Assembly (NCBI GenBank): GCA_014529385.2
Contig: CM043964.1
Coordinates: 7,407,997-7,471,996, forward strand
Source: Adiantum capillus-veneris
Lineage: Eukaryota > Streptophyta > Polypodiopsida > Polypodiales > Pteridaceae
DNA length: 64,000 nt
Direction of reading: 5' to 3'
The position numbers and the translations under genes are program-made. A model generated the notes under the pieces. It was not told where the DNA came from. It was given only the letters and a program-made list of their open reading frames with translations, and did no database searches. Numbering within the stretch: the first letter of the stretch is position 1; every line of letters begins with the position of its first letter. Positions 21,596 to 31,106 of the stretch are shown in pieces.

Positions 21596-22270
21596 GTGTT
21601 CACTTGGAAGAAGGCTTCAAAGGAGGACTTGAAGGAATTACTATTGGAATATATTGATGTCTTTGCATGTGATTATTATGATTTGAAAGGCATGGATCCT
21701 CAAGTATATAAGCATCATATAAATTTGAAAACGAATGTTGTTCCAGTGATTCAGCAAAGATACAGGATGAATCCAAATTATGCCATTGTTTGGGGAGAAG
21801 CACGCTTTTCATATTATCAAAAAGATATTGGTAGTTTCACCGATACTTCAACCACCAAATTGGGAATCTCTGTTTCATGTGTATGTTGATGCTTCCGATA
21901 TGGCAGTAGAAGCTGTTTTAGTGCAGGAGAAGATTAAGGGATGGTTCATACTAGTTTATTATGCTAATAGAATGTTGAGAGCACCGGAGAAGAATTACAC
22001 AACTATGGAAAGGGAAGCTTTGGGAATGATTTTTGCTTTGGAAAAATTTCGACATTATCTGTTGGGGAACAAAGTGGTTTTTCATGTAGATCATCAGGCT
22101 TTATTATTTCTGGTAAAGAAGCCAAAAACTCTGGAAAGTCGGAGGAGTGGAATTGAACAAAAGGGTACAGAGGTATTAATAAGTGGGGGTTCTCATTTTA
22201 AGGCAGAAAATTTGCTTAGTGCTGATGTGACTCATTTAAGAAAGCATAATTTTTTGGCGAATCCTGCATG
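21596..22270 (+). pseudogene. E6 RT stub joined to RNase H
   Basis: The RT start (FTWKKASKEDLKELLLEYID, VFACDYYDLKGMDP, QQRYRMNPNYA) breaks off at about 21785 and within 60 bp the sequence is already RNase H (NWESLFHVYVDASDMAVEAV, YTTMEREALGMIFALEKFRH, VVFHVDHQALLFLV). The whole RT palm with YxDD is deleted. The RNase H keeps Asp (VDASD), Glu (EREA) and Asp (HVDHQ). Integrase is absent downstream. Confidence 0.8.
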
Positions 22271-23526
22271 GCGTGCTCAAATTGAGGAGAATTTTCATCA
22301 TCATAAGAGTAAGGTGGTGAGACGAGGTGAGGATCACATCCAAGTGTGTGAGTGTGGCAGTTTAGTGAGTGTTAAGTTGGGTGAGAAGGGCGACATGTTT
22401 TTAGAGAATATTAAGGACAAACTCATGGCGGGTATGCAAGAGGATGCAACAGAAGCAATTCCGAATACCAGGTCTATGAAGACGGCGATGGAGGAGTTGT
22501 TTAAAGCGCAGCAACAGGAAGAGCCAATAGAGGTGGAAAGTGATGGGCCGAATCTCTGAGTGACCAGGGCAGTGTGGAGATGGCGGTGGTAGCTTTCGAC
22601 CCTGATGAAGCGGAAACCCAGGTATGGTTAAAGCGTATCGATTTGTATGAATTTGCATTCTACCATGGGATACATGGGCAAAAAATGAATTTTCCGAGCA
22701 GCAGTGGAGTACGATAAAGGAAAGTGATGGAATGATTACTGCGGATGTGCGTTTGACACAAAAGCTGATGTCCAAAGTCTTCAAGGTTCCCTGTCTAGCT
22801 GTGCTGGCTAAGACGAGGAAGTTGGCCGATTCCCAGATGAAAGGGAAATTCGGAAATCCTCTAGGCACGAATGCATACTACATGGTGAAGAATGCGGGTG
22901 GAAACAGAGCTTCAAATTTGTTTTGGTATTTGGAAAAAGTATGCATCCTCCAGAAGACTGCCTACATGTCCAAGGAGGCTTTTTCTCATTTGTTTCGTGC
23001 AGAAAGAGGCATTAAAGTAGATTGGGCATCAGTTCTTTATGATCGGATGCAATTAACCAAGAAAAGAGACCGACATCGGACACCAGCAGTGGACAGAGTA
23101 GCACCTTATTTGGCTGCAATTTTCGAGTATGTTCAGAAGGTTTCGACAGAAGCAACAAGTTTGAAGACACCAGTGGTAGATGTGGCTAAAGAAGAGGGCA
23201 TAGCATATGGAAGCAAGATAAAGAAATTGTTATTAGGCTCTCCAATAGTAGAAAAAGTTAAATCACCTTTCAAAGTGTCTTGGAAGGGTTTGGAAGAATC
23301 GGATTCAAAGCCGAATAGTTTCACAATGGAGTCAGAATCAAAGAAATTGGAGTCCAAGGGCAAGAAGGTAACGCTGTTCATGAAAGGAATGGATGGAGGT
23401 GTTGAGAAGACTGCTTTGGACAACTTCAAAGTAAAAGCGGGGAGCACTGAAAGTTATGAGCATAAGGGAATTTTTTCTGTGGAAGAGGTAGCTAGCAGTT
23501 TGACTCAGCTAAATGACATTATGTAG
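22271..23526 (+). CDS. Unrecognised ORF of E6, first part
   Basis: After RNase H an open frame runs to 22559, and after a few breaks another long frame (22732-23526, 264 codons) follows. It contains RASNLFWYLEKVCILQKTAY, MSKEAFSHLFRAERGIKVDW, and HRTPAVDRVAPYLAAIFEYV, then a Lys/Ser-rich tail. I see no signal peptide or membrane segment. Its place after pol is where some plant Ty3 elements have an extra or env-like gene, but I see no env feature. Function unknown. Start uncertain: the preceding sequence (FDPDEAETQVWLKRIDLYEF) is probably part of it. Confidence 0.5.
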
Positions 23527-23547
23527 AATCAATATGCATCTCTGAGG

Positions 23548-24345
23548 GTGATGGAAGCTGAGAAAATGGAGCATAAATGCAGTGCTATCCCGGAGTGGGA
23601 AATGCAGAAGGTTCGGATGCAGTTGTTTCAGGAGAGATCAGAAAGAGAAAGACTGCAGGAGGAAGTGAGACGGATTACAGCAGAACCTATGGCGAGAAAT
23701 GCAGAAGTCTTGAGTGTAGCAGAGGATTTTACTAAGTGGGCAGACGGACTAAAAGCTGCAGTGGATGACCAATTCAAAGAACTGGGAGATAAAGTGGCGG
23801 AGATGATCACTAAGAATATTTTCCTAATCAATAAATTGAATCCGTTGGTAGATATGGAGAAAGCCGCATTGCAGAACCAAGGAATGACAGGTATTTTGGT
23901 TGCAAATTCGGATGCGGATGTTTTGAAGCAGGAAGTGTTGGAGTATACACAAGAGATGTGGAATAAAGCTACAAGGCTTTGGAAGGAACACACATGGAGG
24001 TGTCGACGGACAGATTCAAAATTTGGTTTCAGTTGGCAGGAAAAGAAAGTGTAAGGAGCGAGAATGAGGAATTGAAGGTGGAAAATGAGAAATTAATGGC
24101 AGAGATTCAGGGAGTTGAAGGAAAAGGGTAAAGAGATTGAAGTGAATGCAGGGGCAGTAAGTAAGTGGACACCAGAGCTGAGCAGTGATGTTATGGGACA
24201 AGATTGGATTGTAGCAGGAGGAGCGGATTCATAGTGGAAAAGGAAGTGGAAGCTGTAGCAGAAAAGAAAGCGGATTTGGATGTTGCAGCAGAGAAGGTAG
24301 ATACAGAAGGAGATGCTGGGGAGCAGGTTGTTTGATCAAGGGATT
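23548..24345 (+). pseudogene. Coiled-coil continuation of the E6 ORF
   Basis: The open part (23548-24054) is strongly helical: QEEVRRITAEPMARNAEV, EDFTKWADGLKAAVDDQFKE, KAALQNQ. After a frameshift, ENEELKVENEKLMAEIQGVE and later Ala/Lys/Glu-rich sequence continue to about 24345. It is separated from the preceding ORF by one stop (TAG at 23524) and is in a related reading context, so the two were probably one protein ending in a long coiled coil. Confidence 0.45.
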
Positions 24346-24640
24346 GTGGGTCCAGGTCAGCCTGTGGCTCTAGCCACCGGGCTGTGCTAGGTGTTAAGCC
24401 TAGGAATTTTGGGATGTTTTACTTAATGGAAGTTGGAATGTGAACCTTTGTACTTTTGGGATTCCAAGAGGTGTCTTGGGAAAGGGCGTTGCCCATTTAG
24501 TCTTATCGAACTATGTAACTGATGTTCAGTATCTTCTTGGGAATGTGAAGGCGGAAAAGTTATGGCGGATTTAGTATGTTGTCAATTTCTGTATTCTGTT
24601 CTAGTTCCAGTCCCATTCTGATTTCTGTGCTTTGTCTATT
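24346..24640. other. 3' untranslated part or junction of E6
   Basis: No gene. Homology to the E1-family polyprotein resumes at about 24650. The junction is probably within this stretch. Confidence 0.35.
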
Positions 24641-25900
24641 CTGAATGTTTATGCCTTAAACATTGAGACTTGTGAAGATAAAAAAGATTTCAATGCTAAT
24701 GAAGGACCGGAAGTGCGTGTGGAGACCAACTACAAAATGGTGGCAAAGAAAGTGAGACCAGTGGCCTTACCTTTACCATCAGATTGCAAGAAAAAGCTAA
24801 AGCAAGCTTCTTTGCAGCCCAGTCTCAAGGATCCAAAAAGAACCGGACACAAGCTCACAATGGAATCCCTAAAAGAGATAAATGTTAGTTGTGAAGAGTT
24901 TTTAACACAGGAAGAGAAGAAGATTTTTAAAGAAATGCTTTCAAGACATGGTAAGGCTTTTGCTTTCCAGTCAAATGAGATAGGGTGTGTTGATCCTAAT
25001 GTTGTTGCACCTATGGTGATCTTCACTATCCCTCATGTACCTTGGAATCTACGCCCAATTCCGGTTCCGAAAGCACATTTGCCAAAGTTAATAGAACTAC
25101 TCAATGAAAAGATTAGCATGGGTATCTTGGAGCCTTCTTGTGCGCCATATTCAAATAGGTGGTTCACTATGCCTAAGAAGAATGGAGCTTTGCTGTTCAT
25201 ACAAGATACGCAACCTATAAACAAGGTTACCATCAGGAATGTGGGTACAGGACCTATAGTGGATGAATTTACAGAGACGTTTGCAGGAAGTTCAATTTAC
25301 TCAATGGGAAATCTCTATTCAGGGTACGATCAATTTCAGCTAGATGTTGAGAGTAGAGATCGCACAGCTATGAAAACACCTTTGGGACTGGTAAGGATGT
25401 GTACCTTACCTCAAGGAGAAACAAATTCAATTGCACATATGATGAATGGGATGAACATGGTTCTACGTGACTTCATACCTCAAATCACAATGCCATTTCT
25501 TGATGATGTGCCATCAAAGGATGTGAAGATAAAGATAAAAAAGAAGGTATGGATTCAAGGGGGTGCCTAATTTTGTTGCAGACCATATCGTAGATTGTGA
25601 GAAGATTTTGACAAAGCTGGAAGAAGTTAATCTTACCCTCTCATGGAAAAAATCTGTATATGGTGTCAATGAAGTGTTGATTGTGGGGCATATGTGTGTC
25701 CTTATGGTAGAAGGCCTTGTCCAGCAAAGATGGATGCAATCAAAAACATGAAAGAAACATGTACAACTATAACTGAAGTTCAAAGATTTGTTGGTACTTG
25801 CATCTTCTATCTTATTTGGATACCATATTATGCACATGTAGCATATCCCCTTTATATGTTGTTGAGAAAGAATTAGAAGTTTCGATGGAAAGAAGAGCAC
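24640..25900 (+). pseudogene. E1 reverse transcriptase (broken)
   Basis: The frame 24632-25570 has the linker (GPEVRVETNYKMVAKKVRPV), then RT: PVPKAHLPKLIELLNEKI, CAPYSNRWFTMPKKNGALLF, INKVTIRNVGTGPIVDEF, YSMGNLYSGYDQFQLDV. The catalytic box is FLDDVP, where most Ty3 elements have YIDD. After a frameshift, VNEVLIVGHMC and TEVQRFVGTCIFYLIWIPYY complete the thumb. The FIDD.P and VGHMC...RFVGTC..Y.IWI pattern resembles basidiomycete Ty3 elements. Confidence 0.8.
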
Positions 25901-26446
25901 ACAAAAGCCATGAGAAAGCTAAAGAAGCTACTTCTTTCATCGCCAAACTTGAGAGAGAGACCTGTCATTGTGACAGTGGACACGATTCCTACAAGGATAG
26001 GATGTGCAGTTGGGAAAGCTGATGATGAGGGAAAAAGGTATGAGGTGAGATTTGGAGCCAAGATTCTGAGTTCTCGCCAACGAGATTATGCACAAGTAAA
26101 AAGGGAACTATGGGGGGTGGTTACAACATTGAGGTGTGACAAGGAGTACTTGGTAAGGGTATTAGTGGTTGTGGAAACCAATTGTTTGCCTCTTCTTGGA
26201 ATGATCACAAACTGTTTGACTCCTGATATTGCAATGCGGAGAGTCTACATAAAGTCCTTGAATCCCGAGTTCAAGCATATTGCAGGAAAAGACAATCCAA
26301 TGGCAGATATGCTATCTAGGGCAAGGTATGAAGATGAACATGACATGATTATTGAGGGAGATGATGTAGGCACAAAGTTTGACACTATTGATCATGCAAA
26401 GAGTACTCATGCATGCTTTGTGTCTTCACTTGAGTCCTTTTCATAG
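25890..26446 (+). pseudogene. E1 RNase H
   Basis: RPVIVTVDTIPTRIGCAVG contains the first catalytic Asp. RYEVRFGAKILSSRQRDYAQ and VKRELWGVVTTL follow, with Glu in KREL, then HIAGKDNPMADMLSRARYED with the last Asp. The open frame ends at a stop after 'SLESFS' (26444). It leads directly toward the integrase. Confidence 0.8.
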
Positions 26447-27870
26447 GAATTATATGAGGATGAATGGCTCTTGATAGGTCGCTACTTAAGTACTCTGTAG
26501 AAGCAGGATGATTGGACTGAGCAGGAATTTAAGAGGATAAGAAGAAAAGCATATGGATACTTCTTGAGGGATGGCTACTTATGGAAGCATCCTAAACAAA
26601 GAGATGGAACACCATTGCATGTAGTATGCGATAAGGTTACTCAACAAGAAATCATCAAGGAGTTCCATGAAAGTTTATGGGCAGGACATCGAGGTGTATA
26701 GGCAACATTTGCTAAGGTAAAAGAAAGGTATTGGTGGAAAGGTATGTATAAGGATGTGGCTGAGTTTGTGGAGTCTTGTGTGACATGCCAAATGTATTCA
26801 AATGTACGGCATCATGATGGACTACATCCTACTTATCCATTAGCCATGCATTATAAATGGGTTGTGGACTTGGCTACAATGCCTTTGGGAGTTTGGCAAA
26901 TGAGGTATTTGGTGCTTGCGAGAGAAGATTTGTCTAATCAAGTTGAAGGGCATGCATTGAGGACAAAGAGTACACAAGATGTATGTAAATTTCTTGTTGA
27001 AGATATGAACTGTCTCTATGAGTGTGTAGGAAAGATAACTGCAGATAGAGGTGAATTGGATGTTGATGAAGCAAGGGAATTCTTCTCTAGAATGGGCATC
27101 AAACTAGCTTTAACTTGTGCTTATAACCCAGAGGGAAATGGAAAAAGTGAAAGAGGGCATCCTCTATTAATCAAAAGCTTTAGCTAAGGCTTGTGAAGGT
27201 AATCTTGGAGAGTGTCCAAGGTTACTTCCATTTGCATTGTGGGCTGACCATATAACACATAGTTCAGTCAGTGGCTTTATGCCAGTTGAATGGATGTATG
27301 GTCAGAAACCTGTGATGCCAATTGAGGATGTAGTTCTTACATAGAATGTATTGCCATGGGAAGATGGAATGAGTAGAGAAGATCTTCTTGCATTGCGCAT
27401 ACGGCAATTGGAGAGAAGGCGTGAAGACACTGAGCTTGCAAAAGCTCCACTAAAGAATGCAAGGTTGAAAAACAAAGACAGATTTGACAAGATGCATAAG
27501 CTCAGACCAAAAGACATTGAAGAAGGTGATTGGGTGTTGGTGCACGATAGTAGCCTTGAAAACCAGCACTTTACAATAAGGAAGCTTGCAAAGAGATGGT
27601 TTGGTCCTTATGTTGTCAAACATGTGCATGAAAAAATGGTTTGGTCCTTATGTTGTCAAACATGTGCATGGAAATGCAACTTACACCTTGCCTGAACTGG
27701 ATGGGATAGAACTGAAAATTCCCATTGTAGGAAAAAGAATTCAATTATTCAAAAGAAGAGGGTATTATGATCCATTTGATTCACAACCAAGTGAAGAGGA
27801 TGATGAATCCAACTATATGCAAACTGAGAATGAAAGTGAGAATATGGCGTCTGACCATGAGTTTTAATGC
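26447..27870 (+). pseudogene. E1 integrase (broken)
   Basis: The zinc-binding part is at about 26640-26790 (EFHESLWAGHRGV, CVTCQMYSNVRHHD). The core starts YKWVVDLATMPLGVWQMRY, keeps ITADRGELD and the Glu in NPEGNGKSERGH, so D, D and E are all present. Stops occur near 27185 and 27343. The tail (MPWEDGMSREDLLALRIRQL, KRWFGPYVVKHV) is disrupted by a 40-bp tandem duplication at 27596-27672 that shifts the frame. It ends YTLPELDGIELKIPIVGK. Confidence 0.8.
27596..27672 (+). repeat. Tandem duplication of 40 bp in E1 integrase
   Basis: ATGGTTTGGTCCTTATGTTG occurs at 27596 and again at 27636. Because 40 is not a multiple of three, it disrupts the GPY-type tail. The second copy restores the right frame downstream. 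Confidence 0.9.
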
Positions 27871-27891
27871 TCTACAAAGGATGTGCAGGTT

Positions 27892-27904
27892 CAAAAGGGG
27901 CGGA
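27892..27904 (+). other. E1 polypurine tract
   Basis: AAAAGGGGCGGA directly precedes the TGTCG start of the 3' LTR, as expected for plus-strand priming. Confidence 0.8.
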
Positions 27905-29055
27905 TGTCGTGCCATGGCACGTACATAGTGTGAAATAAAAACATTCACCTCACTCTTGACACTTCTCAATGTATGCAAATAAAAGAAATCATGTACATAT
28001 TGTGATATATGTTGAAGCGTCTACTATGGTCATTATCATGTACATACCTATCCGAGAGTCGTGGCCCTGGATGTGGTGCATTTTCATGCTTTTCCACTTG
28101 ATAAGATGCTTAATTTGGTTTAACAATGTATATATTACAAGTGTTTCATGGTGGCACACTCATCTCGCCTATAAAGATTGATGCGGACAAAAATTACCAA
28201 AAAATAGCAGCTAACAAGCGTCATTGTAGAATTGCATGTAAAGTGACCCAAAATGGTATATTGATGGAAAATGATGATTATCTATGCTTTCTATGCTTAT
28301 GCGAGTGATCCCATACATTTAGGGAATTTTCTGACTCTGTCTGGGATTTTTCGCATCAAAAATGGCCTTTTTGGATAAAAAATGAGCTGAAAATGGCCTA
28401 GTTTTGGTCCAAAGTGGACAAATGGCCTAAACATTGACACATCAGCTGAAAATTCTATCGGTAAGAGCGAGAGGTCTTCTTTTTATAGAAAAAAACTGCA
28501 ATTTATCACTACTGTGTAATAGCTTCCATGGTTGCTCACTCTATGTGTGTTGCAGTCCTACCTCTTCGCAATCTTGTATCTGAGTTTGTGAGGGAGTGAA
28601 TTAGGGTTTCCCCTTATCAAAATGGTGTTTGGGATTCAATATAGAATCTCTTAAATCTCTGCCAAATCAGAAAATGGCCGTCGTGAAAGTGGAAGCTCGA
28701 GCATTCCTTTCACTATGTAATTGGGGGCGAGGCTACATGATACCATGAAAGAGGTTTGGGTTTCGATTGAGAATTGTGCTTGTATGAGCATTGAGGTTTC
28801 ATGGATGAAACTTTAGTGTTTTTAAATGGTCTTGTAAAGTGAAATTGAATGTGATTTGGTGATCCTCTCATCATAATCTCGAATGTGACAACAAGCAGAC
28901 TCCAAGCACGATAGGAAAGACGGTTTGTGACTTTGCTGTCACAAACGTTCTTAGTCTCCACAAACGCTTTTTCACAAAGTGTTTGTGACTCTCATCACGA
29001 ACTCTCACAACCAGAGGTTTTGCACCTTCCCAGCTACACCGCACACATTTCGACA
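27905..29055 (+). repeat. E1 3' LTR
   Basis: This copy matches the 5' LTR along its length. It lacks two short segments, one near 28740 and one near 28965, that the 5' copy has. It ends CACATTTCGACA and is followed by ACGC. Confidence 0.9.
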
Positions 29056-29539
29056 ACGCTATCATGCAGCTCCCATGCTAAGAAAGATGCTAGCAAAATG
29101 TACATCAAGTTTGTTTGAAGCTTATATGTTTAATGAATAGTGATTAAGGCCTGGTAACAGGCCAAGTTCAATGCTGAATGTATGTCAAATGCGGCTGAAA
29201 GGGCCAAAACATGCCTTAATGATGCTAAAAAGTGTAATTCTTGAAGTGGACACGGATGGGATATTGTGACCTTGAAATGTAGTGCTCGATGTTCTCTACT
29301 GGCCTGTCTTTATGGCTTGTCGATTGGAGCTATGGTGAAGAAGTTATGACTGTTTTAAGTTGAGTCAGTAGTAGATTCATACCCGATGGAGCACCTGCTG
29401 ATAAAAGGTCAAAGATGAAAGAAATGCATGGGTCCAAAGTGCTCACTTCCACGAGCATGTTGGTCTTTTCAGTTCGTCAATCGGGGTTTCGGTTGGCAAG
29501 ATATGACTAGTTTAAGTATCACCCGGGGCCAAATTCGAA

Positions 29540-29660
29540 TCGCTCTGGTCGCCCTGATCATCCACATTCAATCTGGCTTAATGGAGTGCGGTGCCGATGT
29601 GTATCCCAAATGTGGGCCAATGCGGAAGCATTTTTTTTACATATAATGTCTTGTCTTGAC
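29540..29660 (+). pseudogene. PPR-like fragment inside E2 5' LTR
   Basis: Reading from about 29551, ALIIHIQSG, then CGADVYPKCGPMRK correspond to the 'LIH..II.SG' and 'LVDMYAKCGSM.KA' parts of plant PPR repeats. The 3' LTR copy (37554-37595) reads VDVYAKCGPMQK, closer to consensus. There is no intact repeat; the pieces sit between frameshifts. Confidence 0.5.
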
Positions 29661-29850
29661 GGACATGAAGCCAAATTGTGGGGGACCAAAGTCGTGCTTG
29701 GAAATTGCCTTGGCCGGGTTTTGAGGCGTGGTGGCGTTACAAATGCACAAAAAGTTCTTACTAAGCTCTTTGTCCAAGGTTTCATATCTTAGAGAGCATT
29801 GGTGGTGGAAAATGTTCAACATGGAATGGAAATTTGATTAGATTTTGTGT

Positions 29851-29921
29851 GCGAATGCCGCCAATGGAAAGCTTAGCAATGCATTGCTCGGTAGCTATGC
29901 CAAATGTGGTTCCTTAAAAGG
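29851..29921 (+). pseudogene. Second PPR-like fragment inside E2 5' LTR
   Basis: ANAANGKLSNALLGSYAKCG, followed by SLKGHD, matches the PPR repeat start 'NALLDMYAKCGSL'. The 3' LTR has LSNALLDSYAKCGSFK at about 37829-37880. Two such motifs about 270 bp apart fit the spacing of repeats in a P-L-S type PPR protein. Confidence 0.6.
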
Positions 29922-30198
29922 GCATGACTGCCCACTAAGTCAAAGAGGCCACCCTAAGTAGTGTGGCCGCCCATTAAGCCATGAAAGGGTTTTTTTTAAA
30001 AACCTAATGTGAAAAGAAGGTGGGCAGCCGAAACAGCAGCGCAGACAAAGGAGATTACGCTCGTGCCGGCCTGTATGAGCGGCAGATGAGGGTGCTGCAG
30101 TGACAATAAAGCATCTCCTTGCCATGGCAATCAACTTTGGTCCAACTCCTCCGACGATTGGTGCAAGTAAAAATTGCCTGCCATGTCACCAAGGGGGT

Positions 30199-30224
30199 AC
30201 CCATTAGCGACGTCGCTAATGGGT
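30199..30224. promoter_or_regulatory. Perfect 26-bp palindrome upstream of the LTR TATA box
   Basis: The arm ACCCATTAGCGAC is followed at once by its exact complement, giving a central GACGTC (bZIP C-box-like core). It lies about 40 bp before the TATA box. The 3' LTR (38173-38198) has the same palindrome except for one base at the centre (GAGGTC). Confidence 0.55.
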
Positions 30225-30263
30225 GCCTAAGCCTTTTTTAGTAAGAGAAAATCCCATGCAAAG

Positions 30264-30270
30264 TATAAAA
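30264..30270 (+). promoter_or_regulatory. E2 LTR TATA box
   Basis: TATAAAA occurs in AAGTATAAAAG and is conserved in the 3' LTR at 38239-38245. A poly-G tract starts five bases after it in the 5' copy. Confidence 0.55.
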
Positions 30271-30275
30271 GAAAA

Positions 30276-30307
<32 letters not shown>
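30276..30307. repeat. Poly-G tract (32 G)
   Basis: The 3' LTR has only GCGGGGG at the same place, so this homopolymer grew after insertion or is partly an assembly uncertainty. A long G run could form a G-quadruplex at the presumed transcription start. Confidence 0.9.
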
Positions 30308-31056
30308 CTCTACTTGAGGTGTCGTATGATTTCTTAGGTCCTCTCCTCATCTTATTGAAATTTCTCTCTTCGGGAGAAGAGGAAAAAGCTCTTAAACACT
30401 CATTAAGCAAGCCATTAGGAGGGATTTCATAACAAGCTCTTGGGCAACTTAAGCTCTCAATCGATTTCTTAAGCGAGAACCATGCTAAGCTTCATAAGTT
30501 CCCTAAGCCTAAGCTTTGAATCCTAGCCTCATAAGCCAAAGCCAAGTCTAAACTCTCATTAATCAAGCTTAAGCCTGATTTCTTAAGTTCTAATGACAAG
30601 CCAAAGCAAGGCCTAAGCCTAATATCATAAGTTGGGGTCTAATCCTAATCTCCTTAAGCCAAACCCAAAGTTCCCTAATCTCTCAGGAGCTAAGCCAAGT
30701 TTGCCCATTCTCTCTCTCATAAGCCATAAATCTTAAGCCAAATCAGACGACCATTGGGAGACGAAATGCCTATGCCATAACGGGAAGAAGCAAAAGGCAG
30801 TACAAAGCAGGTCAATATTAATTTTCTTGATTAGCGCCCCGATTAAGCTAGATTCCACCTTGTAAGGAGAATAAAGCCTCCATTAACGATTGATTAAATA
30901 TGGATACTGTTGATTGAGTGGTATTAAGCGAAATGATTGTTTTGAGCTCTATTTCTGCTAATCGTGCCTGCTTCACCTCTTTTCCCCGCGCCTCTCACAG
31001 CCAGGGGCCCTGTGCCTTCCCGGCTCACCTTTCACACATTTATCTCCTGACGTTCT

Positions 31057-31078
31057 TGGTGAACCCGACGTGAATCGA
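31057..31078 (+). other. E2 primer binding site matching tRNA-Trp
   Basis: TGGTGAACCCGACGTGAA, plus the next four bases TCGA, is the exact complement of the 3' end of plant cytosolic tRNA-Trp (T-loop, T-stem, acceptor and CCA) as I recall it. It starts four bases after the LTR. Confidence 0.8.
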
Positions 31079-31106
31079 GTTGGGGTGAGCACTGTGGTAG
31101 AAGAAG

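Larger units (their letters stand above)
18700..24600 (+). mobile_element. E6: partial Ty3 element embedded in E1
   Basis: This block replaces the rest of gag and the protease of E1. It carries, in order, another Ty3 gag with CCHC knuckle, protease, a stub of RT, RNase H, and then a long unrecognised ORF with coiled coil. The RT catalytic core and integrase are missing. I see no LTRs at its edges, so it may have entered by recombination or template switching. The junctions are approximate. Confidence 0.65.
17065..29055 (+). mobile_element. E1: Ty3-type LTR retrotransposon, fungal-like lineage, chimeric interior
   Basis: Paired LTRs (17065-18274, 27905-29055) begin TGTCGTGCC and end CGACA. 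A tRNA-Trp-type primer site follows the 5' LTR and a purine tract precedes the 3' LTR. Flanks are ACGT (17061-17064) and ACGC (29056-29059), a 4-bp duplication with one change. The interior has an E1 gag start, a 6-kb block from another Ty3 family (about 18700-24600), then E1 RT, RNase H and integrase. All ORFs are broken. It inserted 9 bp after the duplicated CTAG of the solo LTR. Confidence 0.85.
29060..31052 (+). repeat. E2 5' LTR
   Basis: The LTR contains PPR-like fragments in its first half, a 26-bp palindrome, a TATA box, an expanded poly-G tract and a stretch dense in TAAGC motifs. It starts TATCATGC, so the usual TG end is mutated to TA; the 3' copy has TG. Confidence 0.9.

Noticed and set aside
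22401-22868. Minus-strand ORF of 155 codons
   Set aside because: Antisense shadow of the E6 ORF region, without motifs.
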